Below are positions 1 to 5,982 of a DNA stretch of 7,234 nt, one piece after another. The stretch lies in contig JAHFFS010000073.1 of the NCBI GenBank assembly GCA_023247815.1, positions 1 to 7,234 on the forward strand. The letters are read 5' to 3'. The notes under the pieces are model-generated. The model saw only the letters and a program-made list of their open reading frames with translations. It was not told where the DNA came from and did no database searches. Both the position numbers and the translations under genes were made by a program. The stretch comes from Candidatus Omnitrophota bacterium (GTDB lineage Bacteria; Omnitrophota; Gorgyraeia; Zapsychrales; JANLHA01). Position 1 is the stretch's first letter. The number at the start of each line of letters is the position of its first letter.

Positions 1-4
1 GATA

Positions 5-103
5 CCCAGTTCCCCGGTTGCCCAGTGCTCCAGTTAATGAACAAGCTAATTTAGCATGTAAAGCACTCAACTGGGAACCTGGGGCGCTGGGCAACGGGTA
101 ACC
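5..103. repeat. Inverted repeat of CCCAGTTN-like octamers upstream of moaC
   Basis: Bases 14-33 can pair with 79-98: 19 of 20 positions pair if two G-U wobbles are allowed, around a 45-base loop. Each arm is itself a degenerate tandem array with an 8-base period. The left arm reads CCCAGTTC, CCCGGTTG, CCCAGTGC, TCCAGTTA from base 5. The right arm carries the complementary units CAACTGGG, AACCTGGG, GCGCTGGG, CAACGGG from base 68. The loop contains a small 4-bp hairpin (45-48 with 52-55). A run of five T follows at 104-108, so a terminator for a gene upstream of the window is possible, but the long loop and internal octamer structure fit a dispersed palindromic (REP or MITE-like) element better. 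The role is inferred. Confidence 0.7.
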
Positions 104-124
104 TTTTTAATGGGAGGATAGATT

Positions 125-589
125 GTGAAGAAAGTCAATTACCGCCAAGCGTTAGGGATGGTTGATATCAGTCAAAAAGACGTGACAATACGACGGGCTG
201 TCGCGCAGGCAGTTATCAAGATGAGTCGGGGAAGTCTTAAAATATTGTTGAAGGGCGATGCTCCCAAGGGCAATGTTTTAGAGACCGCACGGGTGGCTGG
301 GATTTTGGCGGCAAAATCAACGCCGCGACTCATTCCCATGTGCCATCCTTTGGCACTTAGTAAGGTCAAAATTGATTTTGACATTCAGGAAAAATCCGCG
401 AAGATAACGATCAAGGCTGAGGTGTTGGTGGAGGGTAAGACTGGGGTCGAAATGGAGGCCTTGGCCGCGGCCGCTGTCAGCGCGTTAACGATTTACGACA
501 TGATGAAATTTGCTGATAAGGAAATGGTGATTTCCGACGTGATGCTGTTGGAAAAGCAGGGCGGCAGAGGCGGAGATTACAAACGTTAA
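125..589 (+). CDS. moaC: Cyclic pyranopterin monophosphate synthase MoaC
   Basis: MoaC works in the cytoplasm in the first stage of molybdenum cofactor synthesis, converting the cyclic GTP-derived product of MoaA into cyclic pyranopterin monophosphate. The 154-residue protein has the normal family length. Residues matching the E. coli active site are all present with a constant offset of three: K48 (in KGNV), H74 (in IPMCHPL), E109 and E111 (in KTGVEMEAL), D125 and K128 (in IYDMMK). The C-terminal glycine-rich tail (QGGRGGDYK) is also typical. The start is GTG, chosen because a strong GGGAGG ribosome site lies at 112-117, seven bases upstream. No moaA, moaB or moaE is visible nearby; the next gene, thyA, is 80 bases away across a large palindrome, so co-transcription is uncertain. 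The identification is secure. Confidence 0.97.
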   Translation: MKKVNYRQALGMVDISQKDVTIRRAVAQAVIKMSRGSLKILLKGDAPKGNVLETARVAGILAAKSTPRLIPMCHPLALSKVKIDFDIQEKSAKITIKAEVLVEGKTGVEMEALAAAAVSALTIYDMMKFADKEMVISDVMLLEKQGGRGGDYKR

Positions 590-592
590 GTT

Positions 593-647
593 AACCCCGG
601 GAGTGCAACCCCGGGAGTTAAACCCCCGGGGTTGCACTCCCGGGGTT
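593..647. repeat. Perfect 23-bp inverted repeat with four CCCGGG cores, between moaC and thyA
   Basis: Bases 593-615 are the exact reverse complement of 625-647, separated by a nine-base spacer that can add three more pairs (617-619 with 621-623). The structure contains four CCCGGG cores at 596, 610, 625 and 639, spaced 14, 15 and 14 bases. The left arm is also a direct repeat: AACCCCGGGAGT occurs at 593 and 607. As RNA it would form an extremely stable GC-rich hairpin. There is no T-run after it, so it is not a standard intrinsic terminator. It ends 13 bases before the thyA ribosome site, so it could affect thyA translation, message stability or polymerase passage; that is inference. A dispersed repeat family is the other reading. 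Confidence 0.9.
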
Positions 648-669
648 CTAAGAGGTCATTGGAGGAGAA

Positions 670-1485
670 ATGCGGCAGTATTTGGATTTGGTCAGGCATA
701 TTTTGGAAAACGGTCAAAAAAAGGGCGACCGCACTGGAACCGGCACACTTTCGGTCTTCGGTTACCAGACCAAATATGATCTACGAGACGGTTTTCCTAT
801 TGTCACGACGAAGAAAGTCTTATTCGACGCGGTTGTCCGCGAACTGTTATGGTTTCTTAAAGGATCAACCAATATCAATGATGGTTTGAAAGCGCATACC
901 CCGATTTGGAATGCCTGGGCGGACGAACACGGTGAATTAGGGCCGATCTACGGTTATCAATGGCGAAAATGGGAAAAATTTGTCTGGGATGAAAAGTCCG
1001 AGGGTTATCGTAAGGAACACATCGATCAGATTGAAGCGGCGGTCAAGATGATTAAGCAATCACCAGATTCTCGTCGGATCATTGTCAGCGCTTGGAATCC
1101 GGCGGACCTTGACCGTATGGTCTTGCCACCATGCCACGCCTTTTTTCAATTTTACGTGGCGGACGGTCGTTTGGATTGCCAATTGTATCAGCGTTCCGCC
1201 GATGTCGCGCTGGGAGTGCCGTTTAACATTGCCAGCTATGCTCTGTTGATGAGTATGATCGCGACCGAATGTGGTTTAACCCCGGGAATTTTTGTTCACA
1301 CGCTTGGTGACGCGCATATTTACCTCAATCACATCGACGGTTTGAAAGAGCAATTGCAAAGGGATTGCAAGCCACTTCCCCAGTTGAAAGTGGCGCAAAA
1401 ATCTGTATTGGACATAAGTTGCGAGGATATCCAGCTCGTCAATTATCAACATCACTCATTTATTAAATTTCCGATTGCCGTTTGA
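670..1485 (+). CDS. thyA: Thymidylate synthase ThyA
   Basis: ThyA makes dTMP from dUMP, using 5,10-methylenetetrahydrofolate as both carbon donor and reductant and releasing dihydrofolate. The 271 residues compare with 264 in E. coli; the extra residues lie before the catalytic site. Visible landmarks are R21 in the GDRTGTGT phosphate-binding loop, the arginine pair in SRRIIVSAWNP, the catalytic cysteine C155 in LPPCHAFFQF, QRSADVALGVPFNIASY around the substrate pocket, GDAHIYLNH, and the conserved end IKFPIAV, which contributes to closure of the active site. The ATG start has a GGAGGAG ribosome site at 661-667. It overlaps folA by one base (TGATG), so the two are translationally coupled. This is the classical folate-dependent enzyme, not the flavin-dependent ThyX. 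It looks intact. Confidence 0.98.
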   Translation: MRQYLDLVRHILENGQKKGDRTGTGTLSVFGYQTKYDLRDGFPIVTTKKVLFDAVVRELLWFLKGSTNINDGLKAHTPIWNAWADEHGELGPIYGYQWRKWEKFVWDEKSEGYRKEHIDQIEAAVKMIKQSPDSRRIIVSAWNPADLDRMVLPPCHAFFQFYVADGRLDCQLYQRSADVALGVPFNIASYALLMSMIATECGLTPGIFVHTLGDAHIYLNHIDGLKEQLQRDCKPLPQLKVAQKSVLDISCEDIQLVNYQHHSFIKFPIAV

Positions 1486-2039
1486 TGACGAACCGATCAA
1501 ATCATTCTTTCAGTTGTATTGTCGCGATGGACGACAAAAGGGGGATCGGCAAGAACGGCCGGCTGCCCTGGCATCTTCCCGGCGAGTTGCGGCATTTTAA
1601 AACGATTACGGAGAGAACAGCAAATCCAAACCAGGTCAATGCCGTGATCATGGGCCGCAAGACTTGGGAGTCCTTACCGGATAAATTTCGACCCCTGCCG
1701 AACCGATTGAACTGCGTTCTCACCCGAAATAAGTCTTATCCTTTACCGTCGCAGGTGATCATGGCCGCGGATTTTGAAAGGGGCCTGGAACTCATTTCCC
1801 AAGAATTGCAAGGTCGTTTGAATGAAATTTTTATCATCGGTGGTGCTGAGTTGTTTCAGCAAGCCCTCCAATCCCCGTCCTGTCAGAAGATTTATTTGAC
1901 TCGCATTTTCCATGACTTTGCCTGCGACACTTTTTTTCCGGAAATAACCGCGTCATTTGAAAAGACCCTTGAGTCGGAAGCATTGGCTGAAATTGGGGTT
2001 AAGTATGTTTTTCAGGAATATTCCCGCCGTAAGAAATAG
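1485..2039 (+). CDS. folA: Dihydrofolate reductase FolA
   Basis: FolA reduces dihydrofolate to tetrahydrofolate with NADPH, which recycles the product of the ThyA reaction encoded just upstream. The protein has 184 residues, somewhat longer than the 159 of E. coli. Visible motifs are the GIGKNGRLPW flexible loop (20-29), the acidic active-site residue E34 in LPGELRHFK, the NADPH-binding stretch VIMGRKTWESLP (54-65), the second nucleotide-binding motif FIIGGAELF (116-124), and the CDTFFPE block near the end. The acid is glutamate, as in vertebrate enzymes and some bacteria, where E. coli has aspartate. ATG at 1485 was chosen because it overlaps the thyA stop as TGATG; a TTG at 1482 would add one residue. 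There is no ribosome site of its own, so it probably depends on ribosomes finishing thyA. Confidence 0.95.
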   Translation: MTNRSNHSFSCIVAMDDKRGIGKNGRLPWHLPGELRHFKTITERTANPNQVNAVIMGRKTWESLPDKFRPLPNRLNCVLTRNKSYPLPSQVIMAADFERGLELISQELQGRLNEIFIIGGAELFQQALQSPSCQKIYLTRIFHDFACDTFFPEITASFEKTLESEALAEIGVKYVFQEYSRRKK

Positions 2040-2129
2040 CCTGCTTTTTCGAAATTTTTTATAAATATAACCATTGGAATGGTTTATCGTTGAGCCAAAA
2101 AACGTCCTCGCCTTATTTGCAAAAAGGAG

Positions 2130-2135
2130 TATACT
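2130..2135 (+). promoter_or_regulatory. Possible -10 element for the REC-EAL gene
   Basis: TATACT matches the sigma-70 -10 consensus at five of six bases and lies in the AT-rich gap after folA. No convincing -35 hexamer is found 16-18 bases upstream (the spot reads roughly CTCGCC), and there is no extended TG motif. It is a candidate only. It would give a short leader of about 20 bases before the preferred TTG start. Confidence 0.25.
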
Positions 2136-2149
2136 TAAAGAAAGAGTAA

Positions 2150-2157
2150 GGGGGTGA
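2150..2157 (+). promoter_or_regulatory. Ribosome binding site that decides the REC-EAL start
   Basis: GGGGGTGA differs at one base from the ideal GGAGGTGA. It ends five bases before TTG at 2163, which is correct spacing. It overlaps the alternative GTG at 2154, so that codon would have no usable ribosome site. This favours a TTG start. Confidence 0.5.
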
Positions 2158-2162
2158 GGTGT

Positions 2163-3323
2163 TTGGCACAACCACTCAAACAGAGACGTGATATCCTGCT
2201 TGTCGATGATGAAGAAAATCTTACGCAAATATTAGCCCTCCTCTTAGAAACCCGCGGTTATCATGTAAAAGTCGCCGCGACCGGCCAAGAAGCGCTCAGT
2301 ATTGTCTCACCTGAAATTGATTTGATCATACTTGATTTGATCCTCCCGGACGTCAATGGTTTTGAGGTTTGTCGTCAGCTCAAAAAGCGGAAAGACTGCA
2401 CCCATATTCCGATCATCATGCTCAGCGCCCATGCCATGCAGGAAGATCGGGTGGAAGGGCTCTATTTAGGCGCGGACGATTTCATTTCTAAACCTTGCGA
2501 GCAAGAAGAACTCGTGGCGCGCATGGAGGCGGTGATGCGTCGCCGATATGTCCGCCGACAATCGTTATTGACGATTGATGACGAGATCATCTGCGAATTG
2601 CGTCGAATCCTCGACGAGGCCGCGCTCATTCCTCATTTCCAACCGATTTATCAATTGAAACCGTTTCGATTATTTGGATTGGAAGTCTTGACCCGGCCGC
2701 AGTCGTATTCGTTGGCTGATCCGGAGGTTTTTTTTAAGACGGCTTTGAAGTTTGGGCTTTATGGTGAGATGGAATCTTTATCCTGGTCGCTGGCGCTCGA
2801 GAAACTTTCGCAGCGGACCTTTGCGGAAAAAATTTTTCTCAACTGCAATCCCTACCTGATTGAATCGCAGCAATTTTTTCATGTCAGAGAGATTTTTGAA
2901 AACAATCAGATTGATCCCCGACAAGTGGCCTTAGAAATGACTGAGCGTTCCTCGATCATCAATTTCAAACTTTTTTTGCGCCATCTCAAGACCTACCGTG
3001 ATTTTGGAATTGATGTGGTGATTGATGATCTCGGTGGAGGCTATGCCAGTTTGGAATCGATTGTTGAACTCCATCCGGAAATTGTTAAGATCGATCGGCA
3101 CATTGTTAAAAATCTTTGCGAAGATGGTTATAAACGCAGTGTTGTCAAATTCATTGTCGCGTTCTGCCGCGAACAAGGGATCATGACCATTGCCGAAGGT
3201 GTTGAATCCCGATGTGAGTTGAAAGCGATCCAAGAGCTGGGTGTTGATGCCGCCCAGGGTTATTACCTTTATCGGCCGACCGCCCATTTGGATATGGAAC
3301 GGTTTCAAGCCCTTAGACACTGA
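2163..3323 (+). CDS. REC-EAL response regulator, predicted cyclic-di-GMP phosphodiesterase
   Basis: This cytoplasmic two-component output protein is predicted to hydrolyse cyclic-di-GMP to pGpG when phosphorylated. From the TTG start it has 386 residues, close to RocR of Pseudomonas (REC-EAL, about 390). The receiver domain (about 10-127) has the acidic pair D15/D16, phospho-acceptor D58 in LDLILPD, S88 and K110 in KP. A short linker leads to the EAL domain (about 155-380). Its catalytic set looks complete: E174 in the ExLxR motif (EVLTR), N227 in LNCNP, E258 in EMTE, D288 and D289, K309 in VKIDR, E345 in AEGVES, and Q365 in AQGYYLYRP. Oddities are EVL in place of EAL and DDLGGGYASL in loop 6, where DDFGTGYSSL is usual. 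No sensor kinase or GGDEF gene is visible. GTG at 2154 is the alternative start. Family assignment is firm; activity is inferred. Confidence 0.95.
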   Translation: MAQPLKQRRDILLVDDEENLTQILALLLETRGYHVKVAATGQEALSIVSPEIDLIILDLILPDVNGFEVCRQLKKRKDCTHIPIIMLSAHAMQEDRVEGLYLGADDFISKPCEQEELVARMEAVMRRRYVRRQSLLTIDDEIICELRRILDEAALIPHFQPIYQLKPFRLFGLEVLTRPQSYSLADPEVFFKTALKFGLYGEMESLSWSLALEKLSQRTFAEKIFLNCNPYLIESQQFFHVREIFENNQIDPRQVALEMTERSSIINFKLFLRHLKTYRDFGIDVVIDDLGGGYASLESIVELHPEIVKIDRHIVKNLCEDGYKRSVVKFIVAFCREQGIMTIAEGVESRCELKAIQELGVDAAQGYYLYRPTAHLDMERFQALRH

Positions 3324-3369
3324 GGGAATTCCCAAAAACCTGTTTCCTTTCTTCCATAAGAGTGTTATC

Positions 3370-3398
3370 TTGATGACAACATTTTAGAGACCTTTAAT
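3370..3398 (+). promoter_or_regulatory. Candidate sigma-70 promoter for the CNNM-GH57-malQ operon
   Basis: TTGATG (3370-3375, four of six matches to TTGACA) and TTTAAT (3393-3398, five of six to TATAAT) are separated by exactly 17 bases. Transcription would begin near 3405 and give a leader of about 26 bases. The position, in the only sizeable gap upstream of the three-gene run, supports it. A small palindrome GACG-ATAG-CGTC (3399-3410) sits at the expected start point and could be an operator, but this is speculative. Confidence 0.4.
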
Positions 3399-3430
3399 GA
3401 CGATAGCGTCTAGCTGTCATAGATTGTGAT

Positions 3431-4432
3431 ATGTTAACTCTGCTCATTTTATTTTTTGGGGTTGTTGTTTTTTCCGCCATTTTTTCCATGGCGGAAGCCG
3501 CGATTTTAAGTCTGCCCCTCATCCGTGCCCGTATCCTCGTTGAGCAAAAGTACAAGAACGCGAAAGATATCCTTTATCTGAAAGAGAATATAACACTCAC
3601 CGTTGCTTCGGTGGTGATCATCAATAACATCATCAATATCGTTGGGGCCATTTTTATAGGCCAGCACGTTTCGCAGCAGTTTGGTGACCAGTGGCTGGGT
3701 TGGGCCTCCACGGTTGTGACGTTCACCATCATTGTTGCCTCGGAAGTCATTCCGAAGGCCATTGGCGAACAGCATAAAATTTCCCTTTCCTCATTCTTCG
3801 CGAAACCTTTGCGTGTTTTGTTGTGGATTTTCCGTCCCTTTGTCCATTCTTTGATTCAGATGACCCGTCCCTTTGTCCAGCATGTTCATGTGCCCAAGGT
3901 GACGGAGGAGGAAATTAAAATGATGCTCAAACTCGGCCGTGATGCCGGCACCGTTGAGCTTGACGAAGAAGTTTTGTGCAATCGGGTTTTCAAATTGAAC
4001 GATCTGCGCGCTTATCAGATCATGAAGCCGATTGAGGAAATTTTTGCCATCCCCGGCGGCAAGACCGTGGGCGAGCTGCGCGAAACGATCATTGAATCGC
4101 GCTACAGCCGCATCGCGGTTTACGATAAAGATCCAAAGAATTTTGTGGGGATCGTCGAGCACCGGGTCTTGCTGCGCGAGATCGCCAAAGACAACGATCA
4201 GGTTTTAGTGCAGGCGTTTATGACCAAACCGATTTTCGTCAATTGGTTTATGAAGGGCGATGAACTTTTGGAGCGTTTCCAGGCCTACAACCAACATCTT
4301 TTTATTGTGCAGGATCCTGACGGCAGAAATGCCGGTTTGGTCACGATGGAGGACGTGTTGGAAGAGCTGTTTGGTGAGATTTATGATGAAAGGGACATGC
4401 GGCTGCGAAAAAAAAGGGGTCTCACGTCTTAA
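3431..4432 (+). CDS. CNNM (DUF21) transmembrane plus CBS-pair protein, HlyC/CorC-like ion transporter family
   Basis: This inner-membrane protein belongs to the family of CorB, MpfA and the eukaryotic CNNM proteins, linked to Mg2+ export or homeostasis. The N-terminal CNNM domain (about 1-150) has hydrophobic segments near 3-20, 54-77 and 90-110, and a further hydrophobic stretch near 120-148. It carries the family landmarks FSMAEAAILSL (S19, E22), the asparagines in INNIINI (N65, N66, N69) and EVIPK (105-109). An acidic linker (TEEEIKMMLKLG) leads to two CBS domains (about 195-250 and 260-318), which in this family bind adenine nucleotides. At 333 residues it is short: the protein stops soon after GEIYDE, so the usual C-terminal CorC_HlyC domain is absent. 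The stop is clean and the next gene begins four bases on, so this looks like a natural short form rather than a frameshift. No good ribosome site precedes the ATG. The transported ion is inferred from the family. Confidence 0.92.
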   Translation: MLTLLILFFGVVVFSAIFSMAEAAILSLPLIRARILVEQKYKNAKDILYLKENITLTVASVVIINNIINIVGAIFIGQHVSQQFGDQWLGWASTVVTFTIIVASEVIPKAIGEQHKISLSSFFAKPLRVLLWIFRPFVHSLIQMTRPFVQHVHVPKVTEEEIKMMLKLGRDAGTVELDEEVLCNRVFKLNDLRAYQIMKPIEEIFAIPGGKTVGELRETIIESRYSRIAVYDKDPKNFVGIVEHRVLLREIAKDNDQVLVQAFMTKPIFVNWFMKGDELLERFQAYNQHLFIVQDPDGRNAGLVTMEDVLEELFGEIYDERDMRLRKKRGLTS

Positions 4433-4436
4433 TCGT

Positions 4437-5960
4437 ATGGAAAAATTCATTTGTATTCACGGACATTTTTACCAGCCCCCGCGGGAAGATCCCTGGTCAG
4501 GGGTCGTCGAGGAACAGCCGTCGGCGCAGCCCTTTCATGATTGGAACGAGCGGATCACCAAGGAATGTTATGCGCCGAACGCCCGTTCGCCGATTCTAGG
4601 CGCCGATCAGCAGTCAGAAATCATTCTGAACAATTACGCGAAAATCAATTTCAATTTCGGTCCATCTTTGTTGAATTGGATGCAAGAGGCGGCTGGCGAT
4701 ATTTATCAGGACATCCTCGACGCGGACCGTTTGAGTCAGCAACAGTTTTCCGGTCATGGGGCAGCGATCGCGCAAGGGTACAATCACATGATTTTACCGT
4801 TAGCTAATCCACGGGACCAAAGAACGCAGGTGATTTGGGGCATCAAAGATTTTGAGCACCGTTTCCATCGCTATCCAGAGGCAATGTGGCTTCCAGAGAC
4901 AGCGGTTGATATTTTGACCTTAGAGGTTTTGGCGGAATTCGGCATGGGATATGTGATCCTAGCTCCGGTCCAGGCGCAAAGTGTCCGACGAGGATTTTTA
5001 AGAAAATGGAAAAGTGTCACGAAAGACACGTTGGATACGCGCCAACCCTATCGCTGCCATCTGCCTTCGGGAAAGAAAATCGCGGTTTTTTTTTATGACG
5101 GTGGGATCGCGAGTGATATTGCTTTTCATGGTCTTTTGCACAATGGCGAGGATTTTGTCCAACGGTTATTACGCGCTTTCCCATCCGCGTCACAGCAAGC
5201 GCGCTTAGTGCACGTTGCGACCGATGGGGAATCTTATGGTCATCATCATCCCTTTGGGAATATGGCCTTGAGTTATTGTCTGCGGAATTTGGAAAAACGC
5301 GCTGACCTTCGTTTGATCGTTTATGGAGAATTCTTAGAAAGGTTTCCACCGACCCGCGAAGTGCGGATCCACGAAAACAGCGCCTGGAGTTGTGATGATC
5401 ATTTGGCCCGTTGGGGGCAAAGGACGAAACTAAGCGCTTCGGTCGCGGAGGGAGAAGTTAAGAACGATTGGCGGGTCTGTTTTAAGGAGGCCTTGGACCG
5501 ATTGCGTGATGAGCTTGCTGGTATTTATGAGCAGGACATGCGGAAATTTTTTGCAAGTCCCTGGGAAGTCCGTGATGGGTATATTGAGGTCCTTTTGAAT
5601 CCGAGTAAGGAATCGACGAAGGAGTTCTTTCAGAAACAGGCAAAAGCAGTTTTGTCCGACGAGCACGTCCAGCGAAGCAGACTGCTGCTGGAGATGCAGC
5701 GGATGGCGATGCTCATGTTCACGAGCTGCGGTTGGTTTTTTGAAGATATTTCGCGGATCGAATCGATTCAAGTGATGAAATACGCGGCCAGGGCGATAGA
5801 GATCGCGAAGGAACTCACAGGCAGAGATTTAGAACCGGATTTTTTAAGTTCGCTCGAATTGGCTGCCAGCAGTAGCAAAAATTATAAAAACGGTGCTGAA
5901 ATTTATAAGGAATTTATTTTTTCTCGAAAGGCCCAACAGCAAATCATCCAATCAGGATGA
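4437..5960 (+). CDS. Glycoside hydrolase family 57 protein with DUF3536-like C-terminal region
   Basis: This is a predicted cytoplasmic alpha-glucan-acting enzyme; no signal peptide is seen. Of its 507 residues, the N-terminal half is a GH57 catalytic domain: IHGHFYQPP (7-15, the HxHQP-like first motif), FSGHGAAIAQGYNHMI (104-119), MWLPETAVD with E154 as probable nucleophile, and ATDGESYGHHHPFG with D263 as probable acid/base. The C-terminal part (from about 420, MLMFTSCGWFFEDI) resembles DUF3536, a region found in GH57 relatives of mostly unmeasured activity. Members I recall are often near 800 residues, so this is a short form; it ends shortly after YKNGAEIYKEF. The frame is open back to 4260, but ATG at 4437 is chosen because the GH57 fold begins at once and the earlier part lies inside the CNNM gene. 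It starts four bases after that gene, so coupling is likely. Location before malQ supports glycogen or maltodextrin metabolism. The exact reaction is unknown. Confidence 0.93.
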   Translation: MEKFICIHGHFYQPPREDPWSGVVEEQPSAQPFHDWNERITKECYAPNARSPILGADQQSEIILNNYAKINFNFGPSLLNWMQEAAGDIYQDILDADRLSQQQFSGHGAAIAQGYNHMILPLANPRDQRTQVIWGIKDFEHRFHRYPEAMWLPETAVDILTLEVLAEFGMGYVILAPVQAQSVRRGFLRKWKSVTKDTLDTRQPYRCHLPSGKKIAVFFYDGGIASDIAFHGLLHNGEDFVQRLLRAFPSASQQARLVHVATDGESYGHHHPFGNMALSYCLRNLEKRADLRLIVYGEFLERFPPTREVRIHENSAWSCDDHLARWGQRTKLSASVAEGEVKNDWRVCFKEALDRLRDELAGIYEQDMRKFFASPWEVRDGYIEVLLNPSKESTKEFFQKQAKAVLSDEHVQRSRLLLEMQRMAMLMFTSCGWFFEDISRIESIQVMKYAARAIEIAKELTGRDLEPDFLSSLELAASSSKNYKNGAEIYKEFIFSRKAQQQIIQSG

Positions 5961-5982
5961 TTTGCCCCAAACGGAATCATTG

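Noticed and set aside
590..669. Possible folate riboswitch or small RNA in the thyA leader
   Set aside because: The 80-base gap is taken up almost entirely by the simple palindrome; there is no multi-helix aptamer-like arrangement.
1276..1287. Twelve-base match inside thyA to the start of the moaC-thyA palindrome (TTAACCCCGGGA)
   Set aside because: It encodes conserved ThyA residues (LTPG) in frame and has no inverted partner nearby; most likely chance.
2069..2084. Small inverted repeat AACCATT/AATGGTT after folA, considered as a terminator
   Set aside because: It is AT-rich with a two-base loop and has no following T-run; the T-runs lie before it. No convincing terminator is seen after folA.
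3324..3333. GGGAATTCCC palindrome just after the REC-EAL stop
   Set aside because: It is too short to form a stable hairpin with a loop and is followed by an A-run, not a T-run. It is not supported as a terminator or operator.
4260..4436. Upstream extension of the GH57 reading frame by 59 codons
   Set aside because: It lies wholly inside the CNNM gene in another frame, its translation has no GH57 likeness, and the family's first motif begins a few residues after ATG 4437.
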